From Candidatus Omnitrophota bacterium (GTDB lineage: Bacteria; Omnitrophota; Gorgyraeia; Duberdicusellales; 4484-171): DNA of 6,262 nucleotides. The notes beneath the pieces are model-generated. The model did no database searches and was not told the origin of the DNA. It was given only the letters and a program-made list of their open reading frames with translations. The stretch covers positions 1 through 6,262 of the forward strand of contig JAGLSH010000042.1 of assembly GCA_023135855.1 (NCBI GenBank). Reading direction: 5' to 3'. Shown piece after piece: positions 1-5,028 of this stretch (the stretch's first letter is position 1; each line of letters opens with the position of its first letter). The translations under genes were made by a program, and so were the position numbers.

Positions 1-54
1 CACTTATGATTACAATCTTCGAAAACTAACTCTTATCGAAAAATTATCTGAGGA

Positions 55-747
55 TTAAAAAGAAAATTTTAGATTTGTACCGAATACATTATAATCATAC
101 CATTTATTACTACTATTCTTATTTCTCTCTAGTAAATAGAAAAAATCTGCTTTGAGATTTTTGAATATCTTAAAAACAATCCCAGCATAAAGTCTATTCT
201 TATTAAGAGTTTCCTCATCAAAATCATAGAATATCTCATCAGCTACATAAGGCTGGATTTCAAATTTGGTAAGCTTAAAAGGGGCTTTAACTGTAAACTT
301 GCTTCTATATCTTAGAAAATTATCTGCCTTTTCTCTGATCCTAGACTCTAACCGTCCTCTATTGCTAAAATCCATGCCAAACAATTTCCACTTTATATTA
401 GCATTTAAATGCGGTCTATTTTCCACTCTCCATTTACTACTTTTCTCTTCAAAAATGTGTCTGTAATTTAATCCTAAATCTATCCACTCGGCAAGCCCCA
501 ACCAAACTACTCCGAAATCACTATGTTGATAATAAAGATTGCTACCATTGTCACCAAATTTAAATTCTTCTTCAATGGTTGCTTTCCAATTATCGCCTAA
601 TTTCCAAAATGTACTCGCAGTGCTTCAATATTGGCTATCACCATCCTCCCAGGAATAAGCATTCCCAGATAAAATGACTATACTAATGAACACAATTACA
701 AAAGCGTTCTTAAGGAGTTTACCAATAATTCTCTTCAACCCAGGCAT
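55..747 (-). pseudogene. DUF2490-like outer-membrane beta-barrel protein, interrupted by one in-frame TGA
   Basis: A single reading frame runs from an ATG at 747 to TAA at 57-55, broken only by TGA at 627-625. Before the TGA are 40 codons: a basic start (MPGLKRIIGKLLKN), a hydrophobic segment (AFVIVFISIVILSG) ending in NAYS that looks like a signal peptide, then WEDGDSQY. After it are 189 codons in the same frame with alternating aromatic/polar strands, motifs such as NLYYQHSDFG, LNYRHIFEEKSSKW, NRPHLN and KFEIQPYVADEIFYDFDEE, and a C-terminal LKFSF ending in Phe as in many outer-membrane barrels. I recognise this as DUF2490-like from memory; function is unknown. With the TGA read as an amino acid the protein would be 230 residues. 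The start overlaps the end of the lipoprotein gene by 29 bases. ATG 747 has a weak GAG 7 bases upstream; TTG at 738 (giving MKRIIGK) is an alternative. A restart at TTG 501 would lack the signal peptide and first strands, so I do not call it a gene. Confidence 0.75.
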
Positions 748-919
748 CAGCTTTCTCGATTGCGCTCCAGACATTTTTAACATCCTCAGTCAAACCTCTA
801 GCAAATCCACCAATACCTCGGCCAATACCAAAACCTTCACTAGAGCGTTTTACTGTCTGACAACCACTTACTCCCGCTAGCAAAACAAGAAATAATAACC
901 CTAAAACTAAATTACGCAT
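719..919 (-). CDS. Small glycine-rich lipoprotein, 66 aa, function unknown
   Basis: The product begins MRNLVLGLLFLVLLAGVSGC: a short basic n-region, a hydrophobic core (4-16) and lipobox V-S-G-C with the lipidated Cys at residue 20. The mature part is 47 residues, starting CQTVKRSS, then a Gly-rich patch (GFGIGRGIGGFARG, 29-42), then an acidic-amphipathic helix ending KADAWVEENYW. Residue +2 after Cys is Gln, not Asp, which by the usual Gram-negative rule favours outer-membrane sorting. The start at 919 is chosen over an in-frame ATG at 946 because AAGGAGGT sits just before it and the signal peptide then has normal length. The gene overlaps gltX by 8 bases (ATGCGTAA) and its end overlaps the barrel gene, so the three are probably co-transcribed. 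It superficially resembles entericidin-size lipoproteins, but I see no basis for that name. Confidence 0.8.
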   Translation of the reverse strand: MRNLVLGLLFLVLLAGVSGCQTVKRSSEGFGIGRGIGGFARGLTEDVKNVWSAIEKADAWVEENYW

Positions 920-2210
920 TAGAACCTCCTTGTTTCCAATAATCAATTAATTTATTTAATCTTTGACAAACTTTATCTTTCCCTAAAACTTCCATGGTTT
1001 CAAATAATCCCGGACCAATTCTTTTTCCGGTTAAAGCAACACGAGTAGGGTGAACTAAATTTTTCATTTTCAAACCTAGCTCTTCAATCGTAGCCCTAAA
1101 CTCTTTCTCAATTACTTCGATATTAAAATCATTGATTACACTTAACTTTTTTATCAAAGCTTCAATTTCTTTAGAAAAATCTTTTTCTAAGATAGTCTTT
1201 GTGTCTTCACAATAACCGAAATCATCATAAAAGCAAAATCTAGCCCAATCAACTAAGTCTGATAACTTAAAAATTCTCCCCTGAAAAAGAGAAGCAACCT
1301 TTTCTAAGTAACTTCTTTCTACTCCCTGAGGAAGAAAATCTTTAGTCTTCAGAAAAGATTCAACTAAATCAGTAAGTTCTTCTACTTTCATTCTTTTTAT
1401 ATACTCAGCATTAACCCAATTAAGTTTATCTATAGAAAATACTGCTCCAGTTTTATTAACCTTGCTTATCTCAAAAATATCTTTAGCTTCATCTAAAGAA
1501 AATATCTCTTTGTTATCTCCTGGTGACCAACCTAAGAGTAGAAGATAATTAGCTATTGCTTTAGATAAATAGCCCATTTCTTTATACTCTCTGATTGAAG
1601 TTGCCCCAAACCTCTTAGAAAGTCTTCCTCCTCCCGGAGACAAAATCAAAGGAACATGAGCAAACTTAGGTACATCAAACCCTAATCCCTTATACATTAA
1701 AATCTGCTTAGGCGTATTAGATATATGATCCTCTCCTCTTATTACACAGCTTATTTTCATTAAGGCATCGTCAACGCAACAACTAAAATTGTAAGTTGGA
1801 GATTTATCGCTTTTTATAATTACATCTTCACTCTTAGGCAATTCATTGAAAACAATTTTTCCGCGAATCACATCATCTATTTCAACACTCTGAAAATCAT
1901 ATTTAAAAAATATTGCTCCTTCTTTTTCATAAGCCTTGCCTTCTTTAACTAGCCTTTGGGCATATTCACGATAAATATCAAAACGCTTAGACTGATAATG
2001 AATTTCATCCCAATTCATACCCAACCATTCTATACTCTCTAAAATCTCATCAAGATATTCTTTTTTGGAGCGTTCTTGGTCAGTATCTTCTACCCGTAAA
2101 ATAAATTCACCGCCAATATGTCTAGCATAAAGCCAATTGAACATACAGGTACGCGCTCCACCAATATGTAGATAACCTGTAGGTGAGGGAGCAAATCTTA
2201 TTCTCGACAT
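912..2210 (-). CDS. gltX: Glutamyl-tRNA synthetase, compact form
   Basis: This class I aminoacyl-tRNA synthetase charges tRNA with glutamate in the cytoplasm using ATP. Visible landmarks in the 432-residue product are RFAPSPTGYLHIGGAR (5-20, with the HIGH-type HIGG at 15-18), LRVEDTDQERS (38-48), SPTYNFSCCVDDALM (137-151), VIRGEDHISNTPKQI (156-170), RLSKR (196-200, the KMSKS equivalent), NYLLLLGWSPGD (221-232), and a C-terminal helical anticodon-binding domain with HPTRVALTGKRIGPGLFE (387-404). The start is ATG 2210, preceded by AAGGAG 6 bases upstream; an upstream in-frame ATG at 2285 would add 25 residues unlike the family and lies in a hairpin. The protein is shorter than the usual 460-490 residues: after GKAYEK (91-96) it passes straight to EGAIFFKYD, so the insertion with the cysteine-containing CYCTPEEL-type motif is absent. 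It is the first gene of a probable gltX-lipoprotein-barrel unit. Whether it also charges tRNA-Gln cannot be told from this window. Confidence 0.96.
   Translation of the reverse strand: MSRIRFAPSPTGYLHIGGARTCMFNWLYARHIGGEFILRVEDTDQERSKKEYLDEILESIEWLGMNWDEIHYQSKRFDIYREYAQRLVKEGKAYEKEGAIFFKYDFQSVEIDDVIRGKIVFNELPKSEDVIIKSDKSPTYNFSCCVDDALMKISCVIRGEDHISNTPKQILMYKGLGFDVPKFAHVPLILSPGGGRLSKRFGATSIREYKEMGYLSKAIANYLLLLGWSPGDNKEIFSLDEAKDIFEISKVNKTGAVFSIDKLNWVNAEYIKRMKVEELTDLVESFLKTKDFLPQGVERSYLEKVASLFQGRIFKLSDLVDWARFCFYDDFGYCEDTKTILEKDFSKEIEALIKKLSVINDFNIEVIEKEFRATIEELGLKMKNLVHPTRVALTGKRIGPGLFETMEVLGKDKVCQRLNKLIDYWKQGGSNA
924..931 (-). promoter_or_regulatory. Ribosome binding site of the small lipoprotein gene
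   Basis: The minus strand reads AAGGAGGT, a near-complete Shine-Dalgarno, ending 4 bases before the ATG at 919. It lies inside the last codons of gltX and fixes the lipoprotein start at 919 rather than 946. Confidence 0.8.
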
Positions 2211-2216
2211 TTTTTT

Positions 2217-2222
2217 CTCCTT
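2217..2222 (-). promoter_or_regulatory. Ribosome binding site of gltX
   Basis: The minus strand reads AAGGAG followed by six A residues and then the ATG at 2210. It decides between the start at 2210 and the longer in-frame ATG at 2285, which has no such site. Confidence 0.85.
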
Positions 2223-2233
2223 AATGAGCACGT

Positions 2234-2268
2234 CACTTATGGGATAAGGTGAACATAAGTGATAAGTG
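2234..2268. repeat. Heptamer CACTTAT/ATAAGTG repeats in the gltX leader
   Basis: The heptamer cacttat occurs at 2234-2240 and its reverse complement ataagtg twice in tandem at 2255-2261 and 2262-2268. The first copy can pair with either tandem copy, or with ataaggtg at 2244-2251 across a GGG loop with one bulge. The block ends 23 bases before the gltX start codon, so it lies in or near the 5' leader. Further copies occur at 2470-2476, in the hairpin at the korC stop, and at 1-7. No function is known to me. Confidence 0.6.
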
Positions 2269-2276
2269 CAAATTAC

Positions 2277-2384
2277 CCCCTGCAATCTGAAAGATTGCGG
2301 GGACTTAGTCCCGGGAATTCTTCGAATTCCTCGGGAAAGATTTCCCGGGACTAAGTCCCTGAAATTTCTCCGAAATTTCTAGGG
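2277..2384. repeat. Tandem modular hairpins joined by GGGACTWAGTCCC palindromes
   Basis: Three hairpins share one plan. Hairpin 1 pairs cccc (2277-2280) with gggg (2299-2302), leaves t2281 unpaired, and has inner stem gcaatct/agattgc with loop gaa (TTC on the minus strand). Hairpin 2 pairs cccg (2310-2313) with cggg (2332-2335), leaves t2331 unpaired, and has inner stem ggaattc/gaattcc with loop ttc. Hairpin 3 pairs ccct (2357-2360) with aggg (2381-2384), leaves t2380 unpaired, and has inner stem gaaatttc/gaaatttc with loop tcc. A fourth, overlapping hairpin is cgggaaa/tttcccg (2332-2338 and 2341-2347). The linkers gggacttagtccc (2300-2312) and gggactaagtccc (2347-2359) are odd palindromes whose ends are the hairpin clamps. 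No U-tract follows on either strand, so this does not look like an intrinsic terminator. It may be a family of dispersed intergenic repeats. Confidence 0.75.
2300..2359. repeat. Long inverted repeat, two 18-bp perfect arms
   Basis: The arm gggacttagtcccgggaa (2300-2317) is the exact reverse complement of 2342-2359. The 24 bases between the arms contain parts of the smaller hairpins, so the same strand can fold either as one long cruciform-like stem or as a row of short hairpins. The arms are built from the GGGACTWAGTCCC linkers described for the hairpin array. Confidence 0.8.
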
Positions 2385-2385
2385 G

Positions 2386-2445
2386 TCCCGAAACACCTAA
2401 AATCCTTTAAAAATCTCTACGCTATTTTTAAAGAATGTTTCGGGA
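2386..2445. repeat. Two-part stem-loop between korC and gltX
   Basis: The outer stem is tcccgaaaca (2386-2395) with tgtttcggga (2436-2445), 10 perfect pairs. An asymmetric internal loop follows, then the inner stem ctttaaaaat (2405-2414) with atttttaaag (2424-2433), another 10 pairs, closed by a 9-base loop. On the minus strand it is followed by CCCCTAG, not by a T-run, so a classic Rho-independent terminator is not supported. It could still protect the 3' end of the upstream operon's transcript. Confidence 0.7.
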
Positions 2446-2457
2446 TAGTTCGACTAC

Positions 2458-2484
2458 ATCTTTGACATTATAAGTGTCAAAGAT
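2458..2484 (-). repeat. 10-bp hairpin containing the korC stop codon
   Basis: The arms atctttgaca (2458-2467) and tgtcaaagat (2475-2484) are perfect reverse complements around a 7-base loop. The korC stop codon (TGA at 2479-2477) lies within one arm, so the gene's last codons are part of the stem. No T-run follows on the minus strand. It may mark the 3' end of the operon transcript or be the edge of the repeat cluster that fills the gap. Confidence 0.65.
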
Positions 2485-3025
2485 AAGTCTTACTAGATAG
2501 TAAAGCTTGACCCTTATCCAAAGCCAATAAATTCTGCTTTAAAGTATTTTGATTTTTAAATGTTAACTTTAATCCCTTAACTAATGTTTCTTTTTTAAAA
2601 ATACTTGGATCTAGAGCAATAAGCGCTCCTAGAGCAACAACATTCGCAACTTTTATATTGCCACAATCAATGGCTATTTTGCTTAAAGACAAGCAAGCTC
2701 CTCTACTGTTGTTAATTGAAACTTGCTCACTCATAAGATCAGAATTAAGAATAAGAATGCTATCCTTCTTTATTTTCTTTTTAAACTTATCTAAAGATGG
2801 CTGATTAAAAATTAATGCTACGTCGGGATGCTCTTCAAAAGGAGAAGCTATCGGTGAATCAGAAATCTTTACACAACAATGAGCAGTTCCTCCACGCATT
2901 TCAGCACCATAAGATGGAAAATAAGTTACCTCTTTGCCTTCGCTAAGAGCAGCCTTAGCTAAAAACTTACCTAAACTCATTATACCTTGACCACCAAACC
3001 CAGAAATTAGAATTTCTACTTTCAT
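2477..3025 (-). CDS. korC: 2-oxoacid:ferredoxin oxidoreductase, gamma subunit
   Basis: This 182-residue protein is a stand-alone gamma (POR_N-type) domain of the OFOR family, the part that helps bind CoA in the assembled enzyme. Seen in the sequence are MKVEILISGFGGQG (GFGGQG at 9-14) at the N-terminus, PSYGAEMRGGTAHC (37-50), which is typical of the family, then DVALIFNQPSLDKF and ANVVALGALIALDP. Length matches usual gamma subunits of 175-190 residues. Its ATG shares one base with the korB stop (TAATG), and an AGGAG lies 13 bases upstream, further than normal, so coupled re-initiation is likely. It is the last gene of the operon, and its stop codon is inside a perfect hairpin. The family name is secure; the 2-oxoacid substrate is not. 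Confidence 0.92.
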   Translation of the reverse strand: MKVEILISGFGGQGIMSLGKFLAKAALSEGKEVTYFPSYGAEMRGGTAHCCVKISDSPIASPFEEHPDVALIFNQPSLDKFKKKIKKDSILILNSDLMSEQVSINNSRGACLSLSKIAIDCGNIKVANVVALGALIALDPSIFKKETLVKGLKLTFKNQNTLKQNLLALDKGQALLSSKTYL

Positions 3026-3759
3026 TATTCTTTAATAACTCCTAAAGGAAATTCTTTTACCATCTCTTGGTCAATCCACTTTGCCGCTTCAATCGGTGTT
3101 TTTTTCCAAATCGTAGGACAAGGGCTTAACACCTCTACCATTGAAAAACCTTTTTTCTCTATTTGATTAATAAATGCCTTTTTTATATATTGATAAGTCT
3201 GCCTAACCCCTTGAGGTTTGCTTATTGAACTACGCGCAAGATAACTTACTCCCTTTAATGGTGCTAGCAATTCACTTACCTTCAATGGCCAACCCTCACC
3301 AAAAGCAGGATCTCTTCCCCAAGGAGTAGTAGTAGTTTTTTGACCAATCATAGTAGTTGGAGCCATTTGCCCACCAGTCATTCCATAACAAGCATTGTTT
3401 ACAAAAACACAAGTTAAATTCTCTCCTCTATTTGCTGTATGCAAAGTTTCAGCGATACCAATAGAAGCTAGGTCTCCATCGCCTTGATAAGTAAATACTA
3501 TCTTTTCCGGCCGCGATCTTTTTATTCCAGTAGCAACAGCTAAAGCACGGCCATGAGCAGCCTCAGAAACATCAAAATCCCAATAATTATAAGCTAAAAC
3601 TGCACAACCAACTGGAGCAACCCCTATCACACGCTCTCTTAAACCTAACTCATCGATCACTTGAGCTACTAAACGATGTAGTATCCCATGACCACAACCA
3701 GAACAATAGTGAGTGTTTACATCACGCAAAGATTTGGGCGGTAAAAATTCATTTTTCAT
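3025..3759 (-). CDS. korB: 2-oxoacid:ferredoxin oxidoreductase, beta (TPP-binding) subunit
   Basis: The 244-residue subunit carries thiamine pyrophosphate and an iron-sulfur cluster. The TPP/Mg motif is GDGD (93-96) followed by NN (121-122) and YGMTGGQ (125-131). HYCSGCGHG (17-25) is the conserved N-terminal motif, with Ser where many members have Pro. Cys19, Cys22, Cys52 (APVGCA) and Cys214 (LSPCPT) have the spacing of the four cluster ligands known in characterised OFOR beta subunits. The GQKTTTTPWGRDP segment (139-151) is typical of KorB/VorA-type proteins. The ATG overlaps the korA TGA by four bases (ATGA). 2-Oxoglutarate and branched-chain 2-oxoacids are the main substrate candidates; the sequence alone does not settle this. 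Confidence 0.95.
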   Translation of the reverse strand: MKNEFLPPKSLRDVNTHYCSGCGHGILHRLVAQVIDELGLRERVIGVAPVGCAVLAYNYWDFDVSEAAHGRALAVATGIKRSRPEKIVFTYQGDGDLASIGIAETLHTANRGENLTCVFVNNACYGMTGGQMAPTTMIGQKTTTTPWGRDPAFGEGWPLKVSELLAPLKGVSYLARSSISKPQGVRQTYQYIKKAFINQIEKKGFSMVEVLSPCPTIWKKTPIEAAKWIDQEMVKEFPLGVIKE

Positions 3760-4823
3760 AGACTTTTCTTTATAGCTCCTACAATCTCTTTTGCCAAAGG
3801 TATTCCTCCCCCGGCCTTGCCTAAAAAAGAAATTTCTCCTAGAGGTAAGGCTGCCCGCACATCCTCCACCATCTGACCTAGAGATTGTTCAACAACCAAA
3901 ACTTTTTTGACTCCTTTGGCTAATTCTTTTAAACCTTTCTCTGGGTAAGGCCAAAGGCTTATCGGCCGAAACAATCCAGCCTTTATATTTTGTTTTCTTA
4001 AAATATCCACTGCTTCAAAAGCAATTCTTGCTTGGGAACCATAAGCAACGATTAAATATTTAGCATCTTGGACTTTATAAGTATCAAATCTCTGCTCTTT
4101 CTCTTTTATTTTATCCCATTTTCTACCTAATCTTTCATTATGTCTCTGGAGTACTCTATCCCCCAAAAGTAAAGACATTACAGCATTAGCCGGTCTTTTT
4201 TTAGCTCCGGTTAAAGCCCAAGTTTTTTTCGGTAATTTCTTCTTAAACATTCTTTCAAAAGGTAATCCAACCGGCTCCATCATTTGACCAATTATCGCAT
4301 CAGCTAAAACTAAAACTGGGGTTCTATAGTAATCAGCTAAATCAAAAGCAAGAACAACCAATTTTGTTGCCTCTTCTGCGCTCCAAGGTGCTAAAGTTGG
4401 AGTAAAATAATCTCCATGTCCTCCTCCTCGAGTCGATTGAAAGTAATCACTCTGACTAGAATCAATATTACCCAGACCAGGACCTCCACGCATTACATTA
4501 ATTATAACTGCTGGTAATTGACATCCTGCTAAATAAGAAATCCCTTCCTGTTTCAAAGATATTCCCGGACTTGAAGAAGATGTCATTGTTCTTACCCCAG
4601 TAACTGCAGCACCAAAAATCATGTTAATGGCGGCTAATTCACTTTCGGCTTGAACAAATGCCCGCCCTTCTTCTCGCATTCTCCTAGCCATATAAGCTGT
4701 CAACTCATTCTGAGGAGTTATTGGATATCCGGAATAAAACTTACAGCCCGCTCTAATAGCTGCCTCGCCCATTGCCTCATTCCCACTCATCAAAACTTTA
4801 GTTAATTTTTTATTTTTTTCCAT
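3756..4823 (-). CDS. korA: 2-oxoacid:ferredoxin oxidoreductase, alpha subunit (KorA/VorB type)
   Basis: The 355-residue alpha subunit forms the active site with the beta subunit and binds the 2-oxoacid. Seen are GNEAMGEAAIRAG (14-26), GYPITPQNE (32-40, the YPITP substrate-site motif), QAESELAAINM (58-68), TSSSSPGISLKQEG (81-94), VMRGGPGLGN (110-119) and STRGGGHGDY, followed by a transketolase-C-like domain from about residue 253 (YLIVAYGSQARIAFEA, FRPISLWPYP, VEQSLGQM). The gamma domain is not fused to it, unlike in some KorA proteins, because korC is separate. In length and motifs it resembles proteins often called VorB (3-methyl-2-oxobutanoate:ferredoxin oxidoreductase), so the substrate could be 2-oxoglutarate, a branched-chain 2-oxoacid or both. 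Its ATG follows the ferredoxin stop after one base, and its TGA overlaps the korB ATG. Confidence 0.95.
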   Translation of the reverse strand: MEKNKKLTKVLMSGNEAMGEAAIRAGCKFYSGYPITPQNELTAYMARRMREEGRAFVQAESELAAINMIFGAAVTGVRTMTSSSSPGISLKQEGISYLAGCQLPAVIINVMRGGPGLGNIDSSQSDYFQSTRGGGHGDYFTPTLAPWSAEEATKLVVLAFDLADYYRTPVLVLADAIIGQMMEPVGLPFERMFKKKLPKKTWALTGAKKRPANAVMSLLLGDRVLQRHNERLGRKWDKIKEKEQRFDTYKVQDAKYLIVAYGSQARIAFEAVDILRKQNIKAGLFRPISLWPYPEKGLKELAKGVKKVLVVEQSLGQMVEDVRAALPLGEISFLGKAGGGIPLAKEIVGAIKKSL

Positions 4824-4824
4824 C

Positions 4825-5028
4825 TTACTTTTCCACTTTTATACATCTATCAGCACAAATTAAAAAACAAAATCCGCAACCACTACACTTAGCATCTTTC
4901 TTAAAATTAGCAGCCCTAACCCCTCTCTTATTTAAATCAGAAGAAAGCTCTAAACTCTTTAGGGGACAATAAAAAACACAAAGTTCACACCCTTTACACC
5001 TATCTTTTTCTATTTTTACTTTAGCCAT
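4825..5028 (-). CDS. korD: 2[4Fe-4S] ferredoxin-type delta subunit of the OFOR
   Basis: This 67-residue protein has two cluster motifs: C11-x2-C14-x2-C17-x3-C21-P and C48-x2-C51-x2-C54-x3-C58. The second lacks the Pro that usually follows the last Cys (it reads C-A-D) and has an extra Cys at 62. By family knowledge and gene order it passes electrons from the beta-subunit cluster to external ferredoxin. It begins inside the end of dxs (8-base overlap, ATGGCTAA) and has its own site, AGAGGA, 5 bases before the ATG. There is one base between its TAA and the korA start. A free ferredoxin is possible, but the position directly before alpha, beta and gamma favours a delta subunit. Confidence 0.9.
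   Translation of the reverse strand: MAKVKIEKDRCKGCELCVFYCPLKSLELSSDLNKRGVRAANFKKDAKCSGCGFCFLICADRCIKVEK

Noticed and set aside
1..54. Possible terminator after the barrel gene
   Set aside because: Only short direct repeats of tcgaaaa are visible, with no stem of useful length. The window edge prevents a fuller look.
266..466. Plus-strand open frame of 66 codons
   Set aside because: It lies opposite the barrel coding frame, has no ribosome binding site or recognisable features, and all other genes are on the minus strand.
580..627. Selenocysteine insertion at the in-frame TGA of the barrel gene
   Set aside because: No convincing stem-loop with the right spacing follows the TGA (only a 3-bp ACT/AGT pairing), and the family position appears to be Trp, not Cys.
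55..747. Genome-wide recoding of TGA
   Set aside because: korA and korC end naturally in TGA, korA within an ATGA coupled junction, and no other gene has an internal TGA. Trp is encoded by TGG throughout.
674..880. Plus-strand open frame of 68 codons
   Set aside because: It is antisense to the lipoprotein gene, which has a lipobox and a strong ribosome binding site; this frame has neither.
2240..2275. Sigma-70 type promoter for gltX (TTGCAC as a -35 box on the minus strand)
   Set aside because: No acceptable -10 hexamer occurs 16-18 bases downstream; the match is no better than expected in AT-rich DNA.
2211..2285. N-terminal extension of gltX from an in-frame ATG at 2285
   Set aside because: The extra 25 residues do not resemble the family, the codons fall in hairpin and heptamer repeats, and AAGGAG sits at the right distance from the ATG at 2210.
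2277..2445. CRISPR array or Rho-independent terminator
   Set aside because: There are no regular direct repeats with unique spacers of constant length, and none of the stems is followed by a T-run on either strand.
2211..2476. T-box or other known leader RNA for gltX
   Set aside because: No T-box sequence of the TGGNACCGCG kind is visible on the minus strand, and the hairpins do not match a riboswitch I know.
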